This document shows, in pieces, positions 39,479-48,860 of a DNA stretch of 64,000 bases. Origin of the DNA: Cytobacillus gottheilii (lineage in GTDB: Bacteria > Bacillota > Bacilli > Bacillales > Cytobacillaceae); assembly GCF_001636345.1 (NCBI RefSeq), contig NZ_KV440945.1:1899631-1963630 (forward strand), in the 5' to 3' direction. Numbering within the stretch: the stretch's first letter is position 1; each line of letters begins with the position of its first letter. Made by a program: the position numbers and the translations under genes. A model generated the notes under the pieces. The model saw nothing but the letters and a program-made list of their open reading frames with translations, was not told where the DNA came from and ran no database searches.

Positions 39479-40351
39479 TTATCTTTCAATCGGCTTCTTG
39501 TTTTCATCCAATGTAAATCCTTCGCCAAGCACATCATGCACAACAGTGACCGAAACAAAAGCGTGCGGATCAACTGACGTAATTACGCTTTTCAGTTTGA
39601 CGATTTCATTGCGGGCAACAACACAGTATAATACTTCTTTATCCTTCTTTGTATAAGGTCCATAGCCTCGTAATATGGTCGCTCCACGATCCATTTCTTT
39701 CATAATCTTCTCTGCGATTTGACCGGTGTTTTCAGAAATGATCATCGCCCCTCTTGCGGCATATGCACCTTCCTGCATAAAATCAATCACTCGTGCGCCT
39801 ATAAAGACTGCTACAAGTGTATACATGGCTTCTTGATATGTTAAATAGAATATTAATGACAGTGCGATAACAACAGCGTCAAACATAAACATCGCTTTTC
39901 CCATACTGATGCCTGCATATTTATTGGCAAGTCTTGCAATAATATCAACTCCGCCCGTTGTCCCTCCATAGCGAAAAATGATTCCAAGGCCAACCCCAAT
40001 AAAAACACCTGCAAAGAGGGCAGCTAAGGTAAGATCATCTTTAAGCGGCATATTAATCTGATAGCGCTGAAATATCCATAGAAAAACGGAAACACTAAAA
40101 GTTCCAATTATGGTATAGAGAAATACACTTCGCCCAAGAAGCTTCCAGCCAATAAAAAACAGCGGAATATTCAAGATTAAATTGGTATAGGATGGATCCC
40201 ATTCCCACAGGAAATATAAGAGAAGCGTGATTCCTGTAAAACCGCCTTCTGCTAAATTGTTTTGCATATTAAAATGAACAATCCCAAAGGAAAAGATTGC
40301 AGAACCCAATAAAATAAAGAATATGTTTTTAAGTTTCAAACCAAATACCAT
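39479..40351 (-). CDS. ypjC: YpjC, YitT-family membrane protein
   Basis: 290 residues, with five or six N-terminal membrane helices and a C-terminal DUF2179 domain (about 215-290, starting VARNEIVKLKSVI) that in related proteins binds small nucleotides or acts as a sensor. The conserved glycine-rich GGFTGITLLLYF and RYGGTTGGVDI segments are present. It is the only minus-strand gene in this block, exactly as in B. subtilis. Confidence 0.88.
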   Translation of the reverse strand: MVFGLKLKNIFFILLGSAIFSFGIVHFNMQNNLAEGGFTGITLLLYFLWEWDPSYTNLILNIPLFFIGWKLLGRSVFLYTIIGTFSVSVFLWIFQRYQINMPLKDDLTLAALFAGVFIGVGLGIIFRYGGTTGGVDIIARLANKYAGISMGKAMFMFDAVVIALSLIFYLTYQEAMYTLVAVFIGARVIDFMQEGAYAARGAMIISENTGQIAEKIMKEMDRGATILRGYGPYTKKDKEVLYCVVARNEIVKLKSVITSVDPHAFVSVTVVHDVLGEGFTLDENKKPIER

Positions 40352-40517
40352 AAAACCCCTCCACTTCCTTATTTAGCTCACATTATTATATAGGATAGAA
40401 ATTGGAAGAGCAACATCGTGCCGATCAGCAGAAAAACGTCAAAAATGTTTGTAAAACTTGGAGTATTTAGCTAACATGAAAGGGTGCAGTCACATATCAG
40501 TTTGGTGGTGAAAACAA

Positions 40518-40859
40518 ATGAATAAACATAAAACAATGAATGAGCTTCAAAAAGAAGTAGATACGTACATAAGTCAGTTTAAAGAAGGCTATTTCAGTCC
40601 GCTTGCCATGACGGCAAGATTAACAGAAGAGCTGGGAGAGCTGGCAAGAGAAATTAATCATCATTATGGAGAAAAGCCAAAAAAGAATAGTGAAGATGAA
40701 AAAGCGATAGAAGAGGAAATGGGAGATGTCCTTTTTGTCCTCATTTGCATGGCAAACTCCTTACATATTGATTTGCAGGATGCTCACGACAGAGTGATGC
40801 ATAAATTTAATACGCGGGATAAAGACCGCTGGACAAGAATTGAAGAAGGAGAACAATAA
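40518..40859 (+). CDS. ypjD: MazG-type nucleotide pyrophosphohydrolase YpjD
   Basis: 113 residues of the short MazG-like family. Hydrolyses nucleoside triphosphates, thought to act on non-canonical nucleotides. The metal-binding EExxE-type motif is [15 protein letters not shown] and the second is [12 protein letters not shown]. It starts an operon-like run ypjD-dapB-mgsA-bshB1-bshA-cca-birA with gaps of at most 13 bp or overlaps. Confidence 0.92.
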   Translation: MNKHKTMNELQKEVDTYISQFKEGYFSPLAMTARLTEELGELAREINHHYGEKPKKNSEDEKAIEEEMGDVLFVLICMANSLHIDLQDAHDRVMHKFNTRDKDRWTRIEEGEQ

Positions 40860-40860
40860 G

Positions 40861-41661
40861 ATGACAAATTTAAAGATTGCTATTGCAGGTCCGCGCGGCC
40901 GAATGGGAAGAGAAGCTGTCCTGCTTGTACAAGAAATAGAAGGATATGAACTTGCAGCTGTTTTAGATCACAAAAACGGGGGAGGTTTATTAAGCGATTT
41001 TGATGGCTTTGCAGGGATAGATGTTCCAGTGTATTCAGATGTACAATTGCTGATGCAAGAGGTGCATCCGGATGTCTTGATTGATTTAACAACTCCTGAA
41101 GTGGGGATGCTGCATACAAAAACAGCACTTGAGCATGGCGTCAGACCTGTAGTAGGTACGACTGGCTTTACAAAAGAACAGCTACAGGAACTGGAAGAAC
41201 TATGTCATGATAAAGGCATTGGCTGTATTATCGCTCCTAATTTCGCTTTAGGTGCTGTTCTAATGATGAAATTCTCGCAAATGGCAGGCAGATATTTTCA
41301 GGATGTTGAGATCATTGAATTGCACCATGATCAGAAGCTTGATGCTCCATCTGGAACAGCCGTAAAAACGGCAGAGATGATTGCAGAAGTAAGGGAAACA
41401 AAACAGCAGGGTCATCCAGAAGAAAAAGAGACTATTAAAGGTGCCAGAGGAGCGAATTATGATGGCATGCATATTCACTCTGTCCGCCTTCCTGGGTTAA
41501 TTGCTCATCAGCAGGTTATGTTTGGTGCAGACGGGCAAACATTAACGATTAGACATGATTCATATAATAGGGCATCCTTTATGTCAGGTGTAAAGCTTGC
41601 GGTCGATACGGTTGTGAAAATAGATACGCTTGTATACGGATTAGAAAATATTATTGAATAA
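40861..41661 (+). CDS. dapB: 4-hydroxy-tetrahydrodipicolinate reductase
   Basis: 266 residues from ATG 40861 behind AGAAGGAG; the longer frame at 40840 overlaps ypjD and is rejected. Makes tetrahydrodipicolinate for lysine, diaminopimelate and, in spores, dipicolinate. Motifs [11 protein letters not shown] (NAD(P) binding), [18 protein letters not shown] (catalytic His and Lys). Confidence 0.97.
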   Translation: MTNLKIAIAGPRGRMGREAVLLVQEIEGYELAAVLDHKNGGGLLSDFDGFAGIDVPVYSDVQLLMQEVHPDVLIDLTTPEVGMLHTKTALEHGVRPVVGTTGFTKEQLQELEELCHDKGIGCIIAPNFALGAVLMMKFSQMAGRYFQDVEIIELHHDQKLDAPSGTAVKTAEMIAEVRETKQQGHPEEKETIKGARGANYDGMHIHSVRLPGLIAHQQVMFGADGQTLTIRHDSYNRASFMSGVKLAVDTVVKIDTLVYGLENIIE

Positions 41662-41674
41662 GGTGGGGGATAAG

Positions 41675-42085
41675 ATGAATATTGCATTAATCGCACATGA
41701 TAAAAAGAAAGATGATATGATGCGTTTTGCGACTGCATATAAGGGGAGCTTGTCGGGTCATAATTTGTTCGCAACCGGTACAACTGGGCAGCGGATCATG
41801 GATGAGACAGGACTGCAGGTTCATCGTTTTCAATCAGGCCCGCTTGGCGGAGATCAGGAAATTGGGGCAATGATCGCTAATAACAAAATGGATATGGTGC
41901 TATTCTTCCGAGATCCTTTAACAGCGCAGCCGCATGAACCTGACGTAACGGCATTGCTTCGTTTATGTGATGTTTATGCTGTGCCGCTTGCTACGAATAT
42001 GGGAACTGCTGAGATGCTCATCAAAGGTCTGGATAGAGGAGATTTAGCTTGGCGCTCGGTTGCAAACGGAGAAAAAGGTGAATAA
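41675..42085 (+). CDS. mgsA: Methylglyoxal synthase
   Basis: 136 residues from ATG 41675 behind AGGTGGGGG. Converts dihydroxyacetone phosphate to methylglyoxal. The start [16 protein letters not shown] and phosphate-binding ATGTTGQ are typical, with the catalytic Asp in [10 protein letters not shown]. It is followed by bacillithiol genes, which is fitting because methylglyoxal is detoxified with bacillithiol. Confidence 0.96.
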   Translation: MNIALIAHDKKKDDMMRFATAYKGSLSGHNLFATGTTGQRIMDETGLQVHRFQSGPLGGDQEIGAMIANNKMDMVLFFRDPLTAQPHEPDVTALLRLCDVYAVPLATNMGTAEMLIKGLDRGDLAWRSVANGEKGE

Positions 42086-42086
42086 A

Positions 42087-42791
42087 ATGGAAGACCACCA
42101 CATTGATTTATTAGCATTTGGCGCCCATGCAGATGATGTTGAAATTGGGATGGGTGCTACAATCGCTAAATACACCAAGCAGGGCAAAAAAGTTGTTATT
42201 TGTGATTTAACTAAAGCTGAATTATCTTCTAATGGAACTGTTGAAATAAGAAATAGGGAAGCGAAGGAAGCTGCAGAGATCCTTGGCGTTACCGTTCGGG
42301 AAACACTTGATCTTCCCGACCGCGGCTTATTTTTATCAGCTTCTTATATCAAAGCAGCGGCAGAAATGATTCGCAAATACAAACCGCAGATTGTTTTTGC
42401 TCCATATTGGGAGGATCGTCATCCTGATCATGGCAATTGCGCACGATTAGTAGAAGAAGCCGTTTTTTCTGCTGGCATCAAAAAATATCCTGCGGCTGGT
42501 GAAGCCCATAAAGTGAAAAATACATACTATTATCTCATCAATAGCACAGCAAAACCTGATTTTCTCATTGATATATCAGAGTATATGGAACAGAAAAATG
42601 CCAGTTTAAATGCTTATAAAAGTCAATTTGTAAAAGATGAACATACGGTAGATACTCCGCTTGTAAACGGGTATATAGAGATGATTCAGGCGCGCGAAAA
42701 GTTACATGGAACACAAGCCGGAGTGTTATATGCAGAAGGCTTTAAGTCCAAAAATGCGCTTGTCATCAATTCAGATTTATTTGGAGAATAA
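42087..42791 (+). CDS. bshB1: N-acetylglucosaminyl-malate deacetylase (bacillithiol)
   Basis: 234 residues from ATG 42087, one base after mgsA. Deacetylates GlcNAc-malate in bacillithiol synthesis. Zinc motif AHADD (the HxDD of the LmbE family) and DRHPDH (HPDH) are present. The next gene bshA makes its substrate. Previously ypjG in B. subtilis. Confidence 0.95.
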   Translation: MEDHHIDLLAFGAHADDVEIGMGATIAKYTKQGKKVVICDLTKAELSSNGTVEIRNREAKEAAEILGVTVRETLDLPDRGLFLSASYIKAAAEMIRKYKPQIVFAPYWEDRHPDHGNCARLVEEAVFSAGIKKYPAAGEAHKVKNTYYYLINSTAKPDFLIDISEYMEQKNASLNAYKSQFVKDEHTVDTPLVNGYIEMIQAREKLHGTQAGVLYAEGFKSKNALVINSDLFGE

Positions 42792-42792
42792 C

Positions 42793-43941
42793 ATGAAAAA
42801 ATTAAAAATTGGCATTACTTGCTATCCGACAGTTGGCGGATCGGGGGTAGTCGCGACTGAGCTCGGAAAAATGCTGGCTGAAAAAGGTCATGAAATCCAT
42901 TTTATTTCCTCGAGCCTGCCATTTCGTTTGAAGAAAATGTATCATAATATTTTTTATCATCAAGTAGAAGTAAATCAATATTCTGTATTTCAGTATGCAC
43001 CATACGATATTGCTCTCGCCAGCAAGATGGCTGAGGTTATTAAACGGGAAGACCTTGATTTATTGCATGTTCACTATGCAATCCCTCATGCCGTTTGTGC
43101 CATTTTAGCAAAGCAAATGAGCGGACGGGATGTTAAAATTGTCACGACCCTCCATGGAACAGACATTACCGTGCTTGGCTATGACCCGTCGCTGACCGAT
43201 GCAATAAAATTTGGCATTGAGAAATCTGACGCTGTAACAGCCGTATCAAATGCGCTGATTGCACAAACATATGATTTAATTAAACCAGATAAACCGATTG
43301 AAGCAGTCTATAACTTTATTGATGAACGGGTGTATAAAAAAGTAGAAGCTTCACACCTTCGCAAAGAACTAGGAATAGATGTCAACGAAAAAGCGGTCAT
43401 CCATGTTTCTAATTTCCGTGCAGTCAAAAGAGTGCCGGATGTTATTCATGCTTTCTCCAAGATTACTGAAAAGATTCCAGCGAAGCTTTTGCTTGTTGGA
43501 GATGGACCAGAAATGACAACTATTTGTAAGTTAGTAAAGAAACTTGAGCTGACAGATAAGGTCATCTTCTTAGGGAAACAGGATAATGTAGAAGATTTGT
43601 ATTCAATCAGCGACTTAATGCTCCTATTATCAGAAAAAGAAAGCTTCGGATTAGTAGCACTAGAAGCTATGGCTTGCGGAGTTCCTTGTATTGTGACCAA
43701 TATTGGCGGATTGCCGGAAGTGATTGCTGACGAAAAAACTGGTTTTATTTGTGAACTTGGTGATATTGCTGCTGTGGCAGGAAGAGCGATTGAGCTTTTA
43801 AGCAATTCAGAAAAACAGGCTGAATTTGCTCATAATGCAATTGCACATGTGCAGAAAAATTTTAGTGCAGACATGATTGTAAAACAATATGAACATATTT
43901 ATGAAACCTTGCTAACTGGGGATGAGAAAAATGAATCCTGA
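42793..43941 (+). CDS. bshA: L-malate glucosaminyltransferase (bacillithiol)
   Basis: 382-residue GT4 glycosyltransferase from ATG 42793, one base after bshB1. Joins UDP-GlcNAc and L-malate. The N-terminal [15 protein letters not shown] loop and the C-terminal [16 protein letters not shown] nucleotide-sugar motif are clear. Previously ypjH. The final bshC step is not in this window. Confidence 0.95.
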   Translation: MKKLKIGITCYPTVGGSGVVATELGKMLAEKGHEIHFISSSLPFRLKKMYHNIFYHQVEVNQYSVFQYAPYDIALASKMAEVIKREDLDLLHVHYAIPHAVCAILAKQMSGRDVKIVTTLHGTDITVLGYDPSLTDAIKFGIEKSDAVTAVSNALIAQTYDLIKPDKPIEAVYNFIDERVYKKVEASHLRKELGIDVNEKAVIHVSNFRAVKRVPDVIHAFSKITEKIPAKLLLVGDGPEMTTICKLVKKLELTDKVIFLGKQDNVEDLYSISDLMLLLSEKESFGLVALEAMACGVPCIVTNIGGLPEVIADEKTGFICELGDIAAVAGRAIELLSNSEKQAEFAHNAIAHVQKNFSADMIVKQYEHIYETLLTGDEKNES

Positions 43942-45136
43942 GTTTCAAAAGGCAATCCCTTTATTATTAAAAATAGAGGAAGCCGGTTTTGAAGCCTACT
44001 TTGTTGGCGGCTCGGTCAGAGATGATATTCTCGGCAAAAGAATAGCCGATGTTGACATTGCCACATCAGCAAAGCCGGAAGAGATCAAAGCTATTTTTCA
44101 CAAAACCATTGATATTGGCCTTGAACATGGAACCGTTGCTGTTTTACATGAAGGTGTACCCTATGAAATAACGACTTTCCGTGCAGAGGCTGAATATAAA
44201 GACTTTAGAAGACCGTCAGAGGTTTATTTTATCCGCAGTCTTAATGAGGATTTAAGCAGGCGCGATTTTACCATGAATGCCATTGCCATGAATGCGAATG
44301 GGAAATTAATTGATCCTTTTCATGGAGTTGACGATATCCGCCTGAAAGTGATTCAAACCGTAGGCAAAGCGGAAGACCGTTTTAAAGAAGATGCCTTACG
44401 CATGATGAGGGCTGTCCGTTTTCATAGCCAGCTTTCTTTTAGCATAAGCGAGGATACGATGAATGCTCTAATAAGAAATGCTCATCTGCTGGAGCATATT
44501 GCTGTAGAGAGAAAACTTGCTGAATTTGAAAAGCTCCTCTCTGGAGTGAATATCAATGGCGGCATTAGAGTGTTAGCTGAGAGCGGGTTGTATCATTATT
44601 TGCCGGGATTGCTGCCATATAATCAGCAGTTAATTCATTTTGCAGAGATCGAGAAGGCGGCTTTAAATATAGAAGAAAGATGGGCATTGCTGGTGCACAT
44701 TCTTAAAAAGGATGTCCGGGAAGCACAATCGTTTTTAAAAAGCTGGCGGCTGCCGGGCAAAAGAATTAAAACCATCATAGCGATACAAAATGGGCTCGAT
44801 TTACGTCTGCAATCAGTATGGCAGCCGTTAAATCTGTATCATTGCGGCTATGATACTGCGATTAGCGTAGAAAAAATCGTTAATATCATGAATCGCAGAC
44901 CAGCAAACGCACATTTAGAAGATGTTGCTGATCAATATCAGGATTTGCCGATTAAAAGCAAAAATGAAATTCCGGTAACTGGAACTGATTTGATGCAGTG
45001 GCTAAACAGGCAGGCAGGAGCATGGATTAAAACGGACTTGCAAAGCATTGAAGAAGCCATTATTCTAAAAAAACTGCCTAATGACAAGGAATCGATAAAG
45101 GAGTGGCTTATAAAATGCAATCAGAGCTCCGAATGA
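43931..45136 (+). CDS. cca: CCA tRNA nucleotidyltransferase
   Basis: 401 residues from ATG 43931 (GGGGATGAG upstream; ATG 43922 is in frame but too near the site). Adds and repairs the 3' CCA of tRNA. Motifs: [12 protein letters not shown], the catalytic DVDIATSA (DxD), and [10 protein letters not shown]. It overlaps bshA by 11 bp and birA by 22 bp. Confidence 0.95.
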   Translation: MNPEFQKAIPLLLKIEEAGFEAYFVGGSVRDDILGKRIADVDIATSAKPEEIKAIFHKTIDIGLEHGTVAVLHEGVPYEITTFRAEAEYKDFRRPSEVYFIRSLNEDLSRRDFTMNAIAMNANGKLIDPFHGVDDIRLKVIQTVGKAEDRFKEDALRMMRAVRFHSQLSFSISEDTMNALIRNAHLLEHIAVERKLAEFEKLLSGVNINGGIRVLAESGLYHYLPGLLPYNQQLIHFAEIEKAALNIEERWALLVHILKKDVREAQSFLKSWRLPGKRIKTIIAIQNGLDLRLQSVWQPLNLYHCGYDTAISVEKIVNIMNRRPANAHLEDVADQYQDLPIKSKNEIPVTGTDLMQWLNRQAGAWIKTDLQSIEEAIILKKLPNDKESIKEWLIKCNQSSE

Positions 45137-46089
45137 AAATGCTTGATGCTTTTACGAAAAGCGGAGATGAGTTTGTATCCGGCCAGCATTTGGCCGATGT
45201 GCTTAATTGCTCAAGAACAGCAGTGTGGAAGCACATTGAAGAATTAAGAAAAGAAGGATTTATTCTTGAGGCAGTTAAACGAAAAGGATACCGCATTATA
45301 AAAGCTCCAGAACATATTGGAGTGGATGAGATCAGGTTTGGTCTTCAGACAGACAAGCTTGGGAAGAATATTCATTATGAGGAAAGTGTCGGCTCTACCC
45401 AAAAAATCGCATCACGCCTTGTTTTAGAAGGCGCACCGGAAGGCACAATTGTTATCGCTGAGGAGCAGGTAGCTGGAAGAGGCAGAATGGACCGGAGCTG
45501 GCATTCTCCAAAATATACGGGGATTTGGATGAGTGTGATATTACGCCCGAATATTCCCCCTCAAAAGGCTCCACAGCTAACGCTAATTACTGCAGTTGCC
45601 GTTGTACAGGCAATGGAGGAGGCTGGCCTTCATCCAGCCATCAAATGGCCAAATGATATTCTGCTGAATGGAAAGAAAGCAACAGGCATTTTAACTGAGC
45701 TACAGGCTGATGCAGACCGAATTCAGGCTGTGATCATTGGGATCGGCATAAATGTGAATCAGAAACATGAAGATTATCCAGAGGAGCTTCAGTCTATTGC
45801 TACATCAATGAGCATTGAAGCAGGCAAACCACTTGATCGTGCCCAGATTCTTCAGCATGTTCTATACCACCTTGAAAAACTGTATCTGCTCTATTTGGAT
45901 AAGGGTTTTCAACCGATTAAGCTGCTATGGGAAAGCTATGCCATCACAATAGGCAAAAAAATTACCGCCCGATCCATTAGTGAAACCATCCATGGTAAAG
46001 CGTTAGGCATTACCGAAGATGGAGTCCTTTTAATCGAAGACGAATCCGGAAAACAGCATCACATCTATTCGGCTGATATAGAATTATAA
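45115..46089 (+). CDS. birA: Biotin protein ligase/biotin operon repressor
   Basis: 324 residues from ATG 45115 behind AAAGGAG. N-terminal winged helix (residues 1-65, LADVLNCSRTAVWKHIEELR) for repressing biotin genes, then the ligase domain with GRGRMDRSW and KWPNDILLNGKKATGIL and a C-terminal SH3-like domain. Attaches biotin to carboxylases. It is the last gene of the ypjD-to-birA run. Confidence 0.96.
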   Translation: MQSELRMKMLDAFTKSGDEFVSGQHLADVLNCSRTAVWKHIEELRKEGFILEAVKRKGYRIIKAPEHIGVDEIRFGLQTDKLGKNIHYEESVGSTQKIASRLVLEGAPEGTIVIAEEQVAGRGRMDRSWHSPKYTGIWMSVILRPNIPPQKAPQLTLITAVAVVQAMEEAGLHPAIKWPNDILLNGKKATGILTELQADADRIQAVIIGIGINVNQKHEDYPEELQSIATSMSIEAGKPLDRAQILQHVLYHLEKLYLLYLDKGFQPIKLLWESYAITIGKKITARSISETIHGKALGITEDGVLLIEDESGKQHHIYSADIEL

Positions 46090-46210
46090 AGAGACACTGG
46101 GAAATAAGTATTTAACACGATGATAGAAGCGAATGGTTAGGTTTTTAAATCATTCGCTTTTTTTATTTGTTATTTAACAACATGAGTGAAATGGAACGGA
46201 CCTGTTTATT
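46086..46210 (+). repeat. Dispersed composite repeat, copy B
   Basis: Contains the birA terminator GCGAATG / CATTCGC (46129-46157), similar in layout to copy A after cheR, followed by GTGAAATGGAACGGACCTG (46189-46207), which matches the two ends of the GC-rich element at 62805. The GC-rich core itself is missing. Confidence 0.55.
46127..46166 (+). terminator. Terminator of birA
   Basis: Arms AAGCGAATG and CATTCGCTT with a 15-nt loop, then TTTTTTATTT. Confidence 0.85.
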
Positions 46211-46546
46211 GTCCTGCTGCAGCAAAATAAAATTCTAGCCAAAGCTTTTACATATTGCTATACTTTTGATGGGCAGTATCCATGCTGAACTGCACCCTTT
46301 TTAAGTTCAAAAGTAGGCTTGTTTCATACTATGAATTCATTGTGTAATGGATAAGCTATGAACAAGATCCTATGTGAAAATAGTTCTGCCTAGATCCAAT
46401 ATGGACCGGGACAGAGGGATGAGACACATTAATGAGTTCGTCATGTACAATCCTTCTGCTTTAAGCTGAAGGATTTTATTATTTTCGTCACTTTATCTCA
46501 TTACAGTCAATCAATCGCCTCTTCCCCAAATCGAGGAGGATACAGA
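46211..46546 (+). promoter_or_regulatory. Upstream region of panBCD with terminator-like hairpin
   Basis: 336 bp without a gene. A complete terminator (AATCCTTC / GAAGGATT with inner GC / GC pairing and TTATTATTTT) lies at 46449-46486, only 60 bp before panB and about 280 bp after the birA terminator. No gene ends just before it, so it may control transcription into panB. A block GGGACAGAGGGATGAGAC is at 46408. Confidence 0.4.
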
Positions 46547-47383
46547 ATGAAAACAAGTACAGATTTTCTGAAAATGAAGGAGTCAGAAGAAAAGATTGTA
46601 ATGCTGACAGCTTACGACTACCCTTCCGCAAAACAAGCTGAACATGCTGAAGTGGATATGATTCTTGTAGGAGATTCATTAGGAATGGTTGTTTTAGGTT
46701 ACGATTCAACCGTACCAGTCACAATGGCAGATATGATTCATCACGGAAAAGCTGTTAAACGAGGTGCACCAAACACGTTTATTGTGATTGATATGCCTTT
46801 CATGAGCTATCATTTATCCGTAAAAGACACACTGTTAAATGCAGCAAGCCTTATCCAGGAAACTGGAGCACAAGCTGTTAAAGTAGAGGGCGGCGATGAT
46901 GTTATCACCCATATAAAAGCTTTAACAAAAGCAGGCGTGCCTGTTATGGCCCATCTTGGCTTAACACCACAATCAGTAGGTGTGCTGGGTGGCTATAAAG
47001 TTCAGGGCAAAAACGCCGGGGCTGCTCGAAAGTTGATCGATGATGCTAAAAAATGTGAAGAGGCTGGCGCTTTTGCAGTCGTACTTGAATGTGTTCCGAA
47101 ACAGCTAACAGATGAGATTGTTAAACAGATCGGTATTCCCGCAATCGGAATCGGTGCTGGTGCCGGAGCAGATGGACAAGTGCTTGTTTATCACGATATT
47201 TTAACCTATGGAGTCGACCGGGTTCCGAAATTCGTTAAGCAGTATGCAAATAGCGGTGAAATGATGGAGAACGCTATTCGAGCGTATAAAGACGAAGTAA
47301 AAGGTAAGCTGTTCCCGAAAGATGAGCACTCCTTTACGATGAAAGATCAGGAGCTATCAGGTTTATATGGAGGAAAAGCATGA
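46547..47383 (+). CDS. panB: 3-methyl-2-oxobutanoate hydroxymethyltransferase
   Basis: 278 residues. First step of pantothenate synthesis: transfers a hydroxymethyl group from methylene-tetrahydrofolate to 2-oxoisovalerate. Motifs: [57 protein letters not shown] precedes the ATG. The stop overlaps the panC start (ATGA). Confidence 0.97.
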   Translation: MKTSTDFLKMKESEEKIVMLTAYDYPSAKQAEHAEVDMILVGDSLGMVVLGYDSTVPVTMADMIHHGKAVKRGAPNTFIVIDMPFMSYHLSVKDTLLNAASLIQETGAQAVKVEGGDDVITHIKALTKAGVPVMAHLGLTPQSVGVLGGYKVQGKNAGAARKLIDDAKKCEEAGAFAVVLECVPKQLTDEIVKQIGIPAIGIGAGAGADGQVLVYHDILTYGVDRVPKFVKQYANSGEMMENAIRAYKDEVKGKLFPKDEHSFTMKDQELSGLYGGKA

Positions 47384-48225
47384 AAGTCATCAGAAGTGTA
47401 AAAGAAATGCAAAATACAATGCTGGAACAGAAGCGCTCAGGTAAGTCTATTGGTTTCGTGCCGACAATGGGCTATCTGCATGAAGGTCACTTAACGCTTA
47501 TCAAACAAGCACGGAGGGAAAACGATATAGTTGCGGTCAGTATCTTTGTTAACCCGCTTCAATTTGGGGCTAACGAAGATTTGAGCACCTATCCCCGCAA
47601 TTTTGAGCGTGACAGCCAGCTGGCGGAAGAAAGTGGAGCGGACTACTTATTTTGTCCTGAAGCTTCTGAAATGTATCCAAGACCATTGGCCGTTAAAGTA
47701 ACTGTTGAGGACAGAACCGACGTATTATGCGGCCGTTCCCGCCCTGGACATTTTGATGGAGTTGCAGCCGTTCTATTAAAATTATTTAATATAGTTATTC
47801 CAAATTTTGCCTATTTTGGTATGAAGGATGCACAGCAGGTCGCGGTAATTGATATGCTAATAACGGACTACAATATTCCAGTCACTCTCAAGACGGTTGA
47901 AACGGTCAGAGAAAGTGATGGTCTGGCAAAAAGTTCCCGGAATGTTTATTTACAGCCAAACGAGAGAGAAGAAGCTGTGATTTTAAACAAATCCCTTAAT
48001 GAAGCAAGAGAGGGAATCATTAACGGTGAAAGAGACCCTGAAAAGGTGTTATCATTCATGAAGGAACGAATTGAGCAAAATAGCAGCGGCACCATTGATT
48101 ATATTGAACTATACAGCTACCCGGAATTGAAACCAGTAAAAGAAATCAAAGGAACGATTATTATTGCGTTAGCCGTGAAATTCACAAAGGCACGCTTAAT
48201 TGACAATACAATCATATCCATCTAA
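47380..48225 (+). CDS. panC: Pantoate-beta-alanine ligase
   Basis: 281 residues. ATP-dependent condensation of pantoate and beta-alanine. Nucleotidyltransferase HIGH-like motif in [14 protein letters not shown], then [11 protein letters not shown] and the KSSRNVYL loop. Coupled to panB by overlap and followed after 12 bp by panD. Confidence 0.97.
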   Translation: MKVIRSVKEMQNTMLEQKRSGKSIGFVPTMGYLHEGHLTLIKQARRENDIVAVSIFVNPLQFGANEDLSTYPRNFERDSQLAEESGADYLFCPEASEMYPRPLAVKVTVEDRTDVLCGRSRPGHFDGVAAVLLKLFNIVIPNFAYFGMKDAQQVAVIDMLITDYNIPVTLKTVETVRESDGLAKSSRNVYLQPNEREEAVILNKSLNEAREGIINGERDPEKVLSFMKERIEQNSSGTIDYIELYSYPELKPVKEIKGTIIIALAVKFTKARLIDNTIISI

Positions 48226-48237
48226 GGGGGAATCCTC

Positions 48238-48621
48238 ATGTTCCGCACAATGATGAACGGAAAAATCCATCGCGCAACCGTGACAGAGGCAAACTTAAAT
48301 TATGTGGGAAGCATTACAATCGACAGTGATATTTTAGATGCAGTTGGCATGCTCCCTAATGAAAAAGTACAAATTGTTAATAATAATAACGGAGCAAGAT
48401 TTGAAACATATATTATTCCTGGTGAAAGAGGAAGCGGCGTAATCTGTGTAAACGGAGCTGCCGCTAGACTTGTTCATGAAGGCGACATTGTAATCATCAT
48501 TTCTTATGCTTTTGTTGCAGAAGAAAAACTGGCAGATCACCAGCCTAAAGTGGCAATCATGGGAGAAAATAATGTGATCAAGCAGCTGCTGCATGCGGAG
48601 CCAGCGAGCACTGTAATGTAA
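48238..48621 (+). CDS. panD: Aspartate 1-decarboxylase proenzyme
   Basis: 127 residues. Produces beta-alanine. It is made as a proenzyme that cleaves itself between Gly24 and Ser25, visible here as YVGSITID, generating the pyruvoyl cofactor from Ser25. AAGGGGG precedes the ATG. Completes the panBCD operon. Confidence 0.97.
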   Translation: MFRTMMNGKIHRATVTEANLNYVGSITIDSDILDAVGMLPNEKVQIVNNNNGARFETYIIPGERGSGVICVNGAAARLVHEGDIVIIISYAFVAEEKLADHQPKVAIMGENNVIKQLLHAEPASTVM

Positions 48622-48692
48622 AGGATGATGCTTGAAATGGGCACATGCAACCCAATATAATAAGCTTGTGATCGTAAAGATCAATTGCAAAC

Positions 48693-48727
48693 AAGGCTGA
48701 AGGGAAATTCTCCGCTTCAGCCTTTGC
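48693..48727 (+). terminator. Terminator of panBCD
   Basis: Arms AAGGCTGAAG and CTTCAGCCTT with inner GGA / TCC pairing; weak T-run. Confidence 0.75.
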
Positions 48728-48860
48728 TACACCTATGGATAGATAACAAACGATTTAATGCTGAATAGCAAGATTGCCAATTAGGTGGTAGTAGCTAAAC
48801 CTTTTTCTTTTTACTTTTTTATGTTACCGTTCTAATGACAGAACGTCCGAGGTGTAAGAG

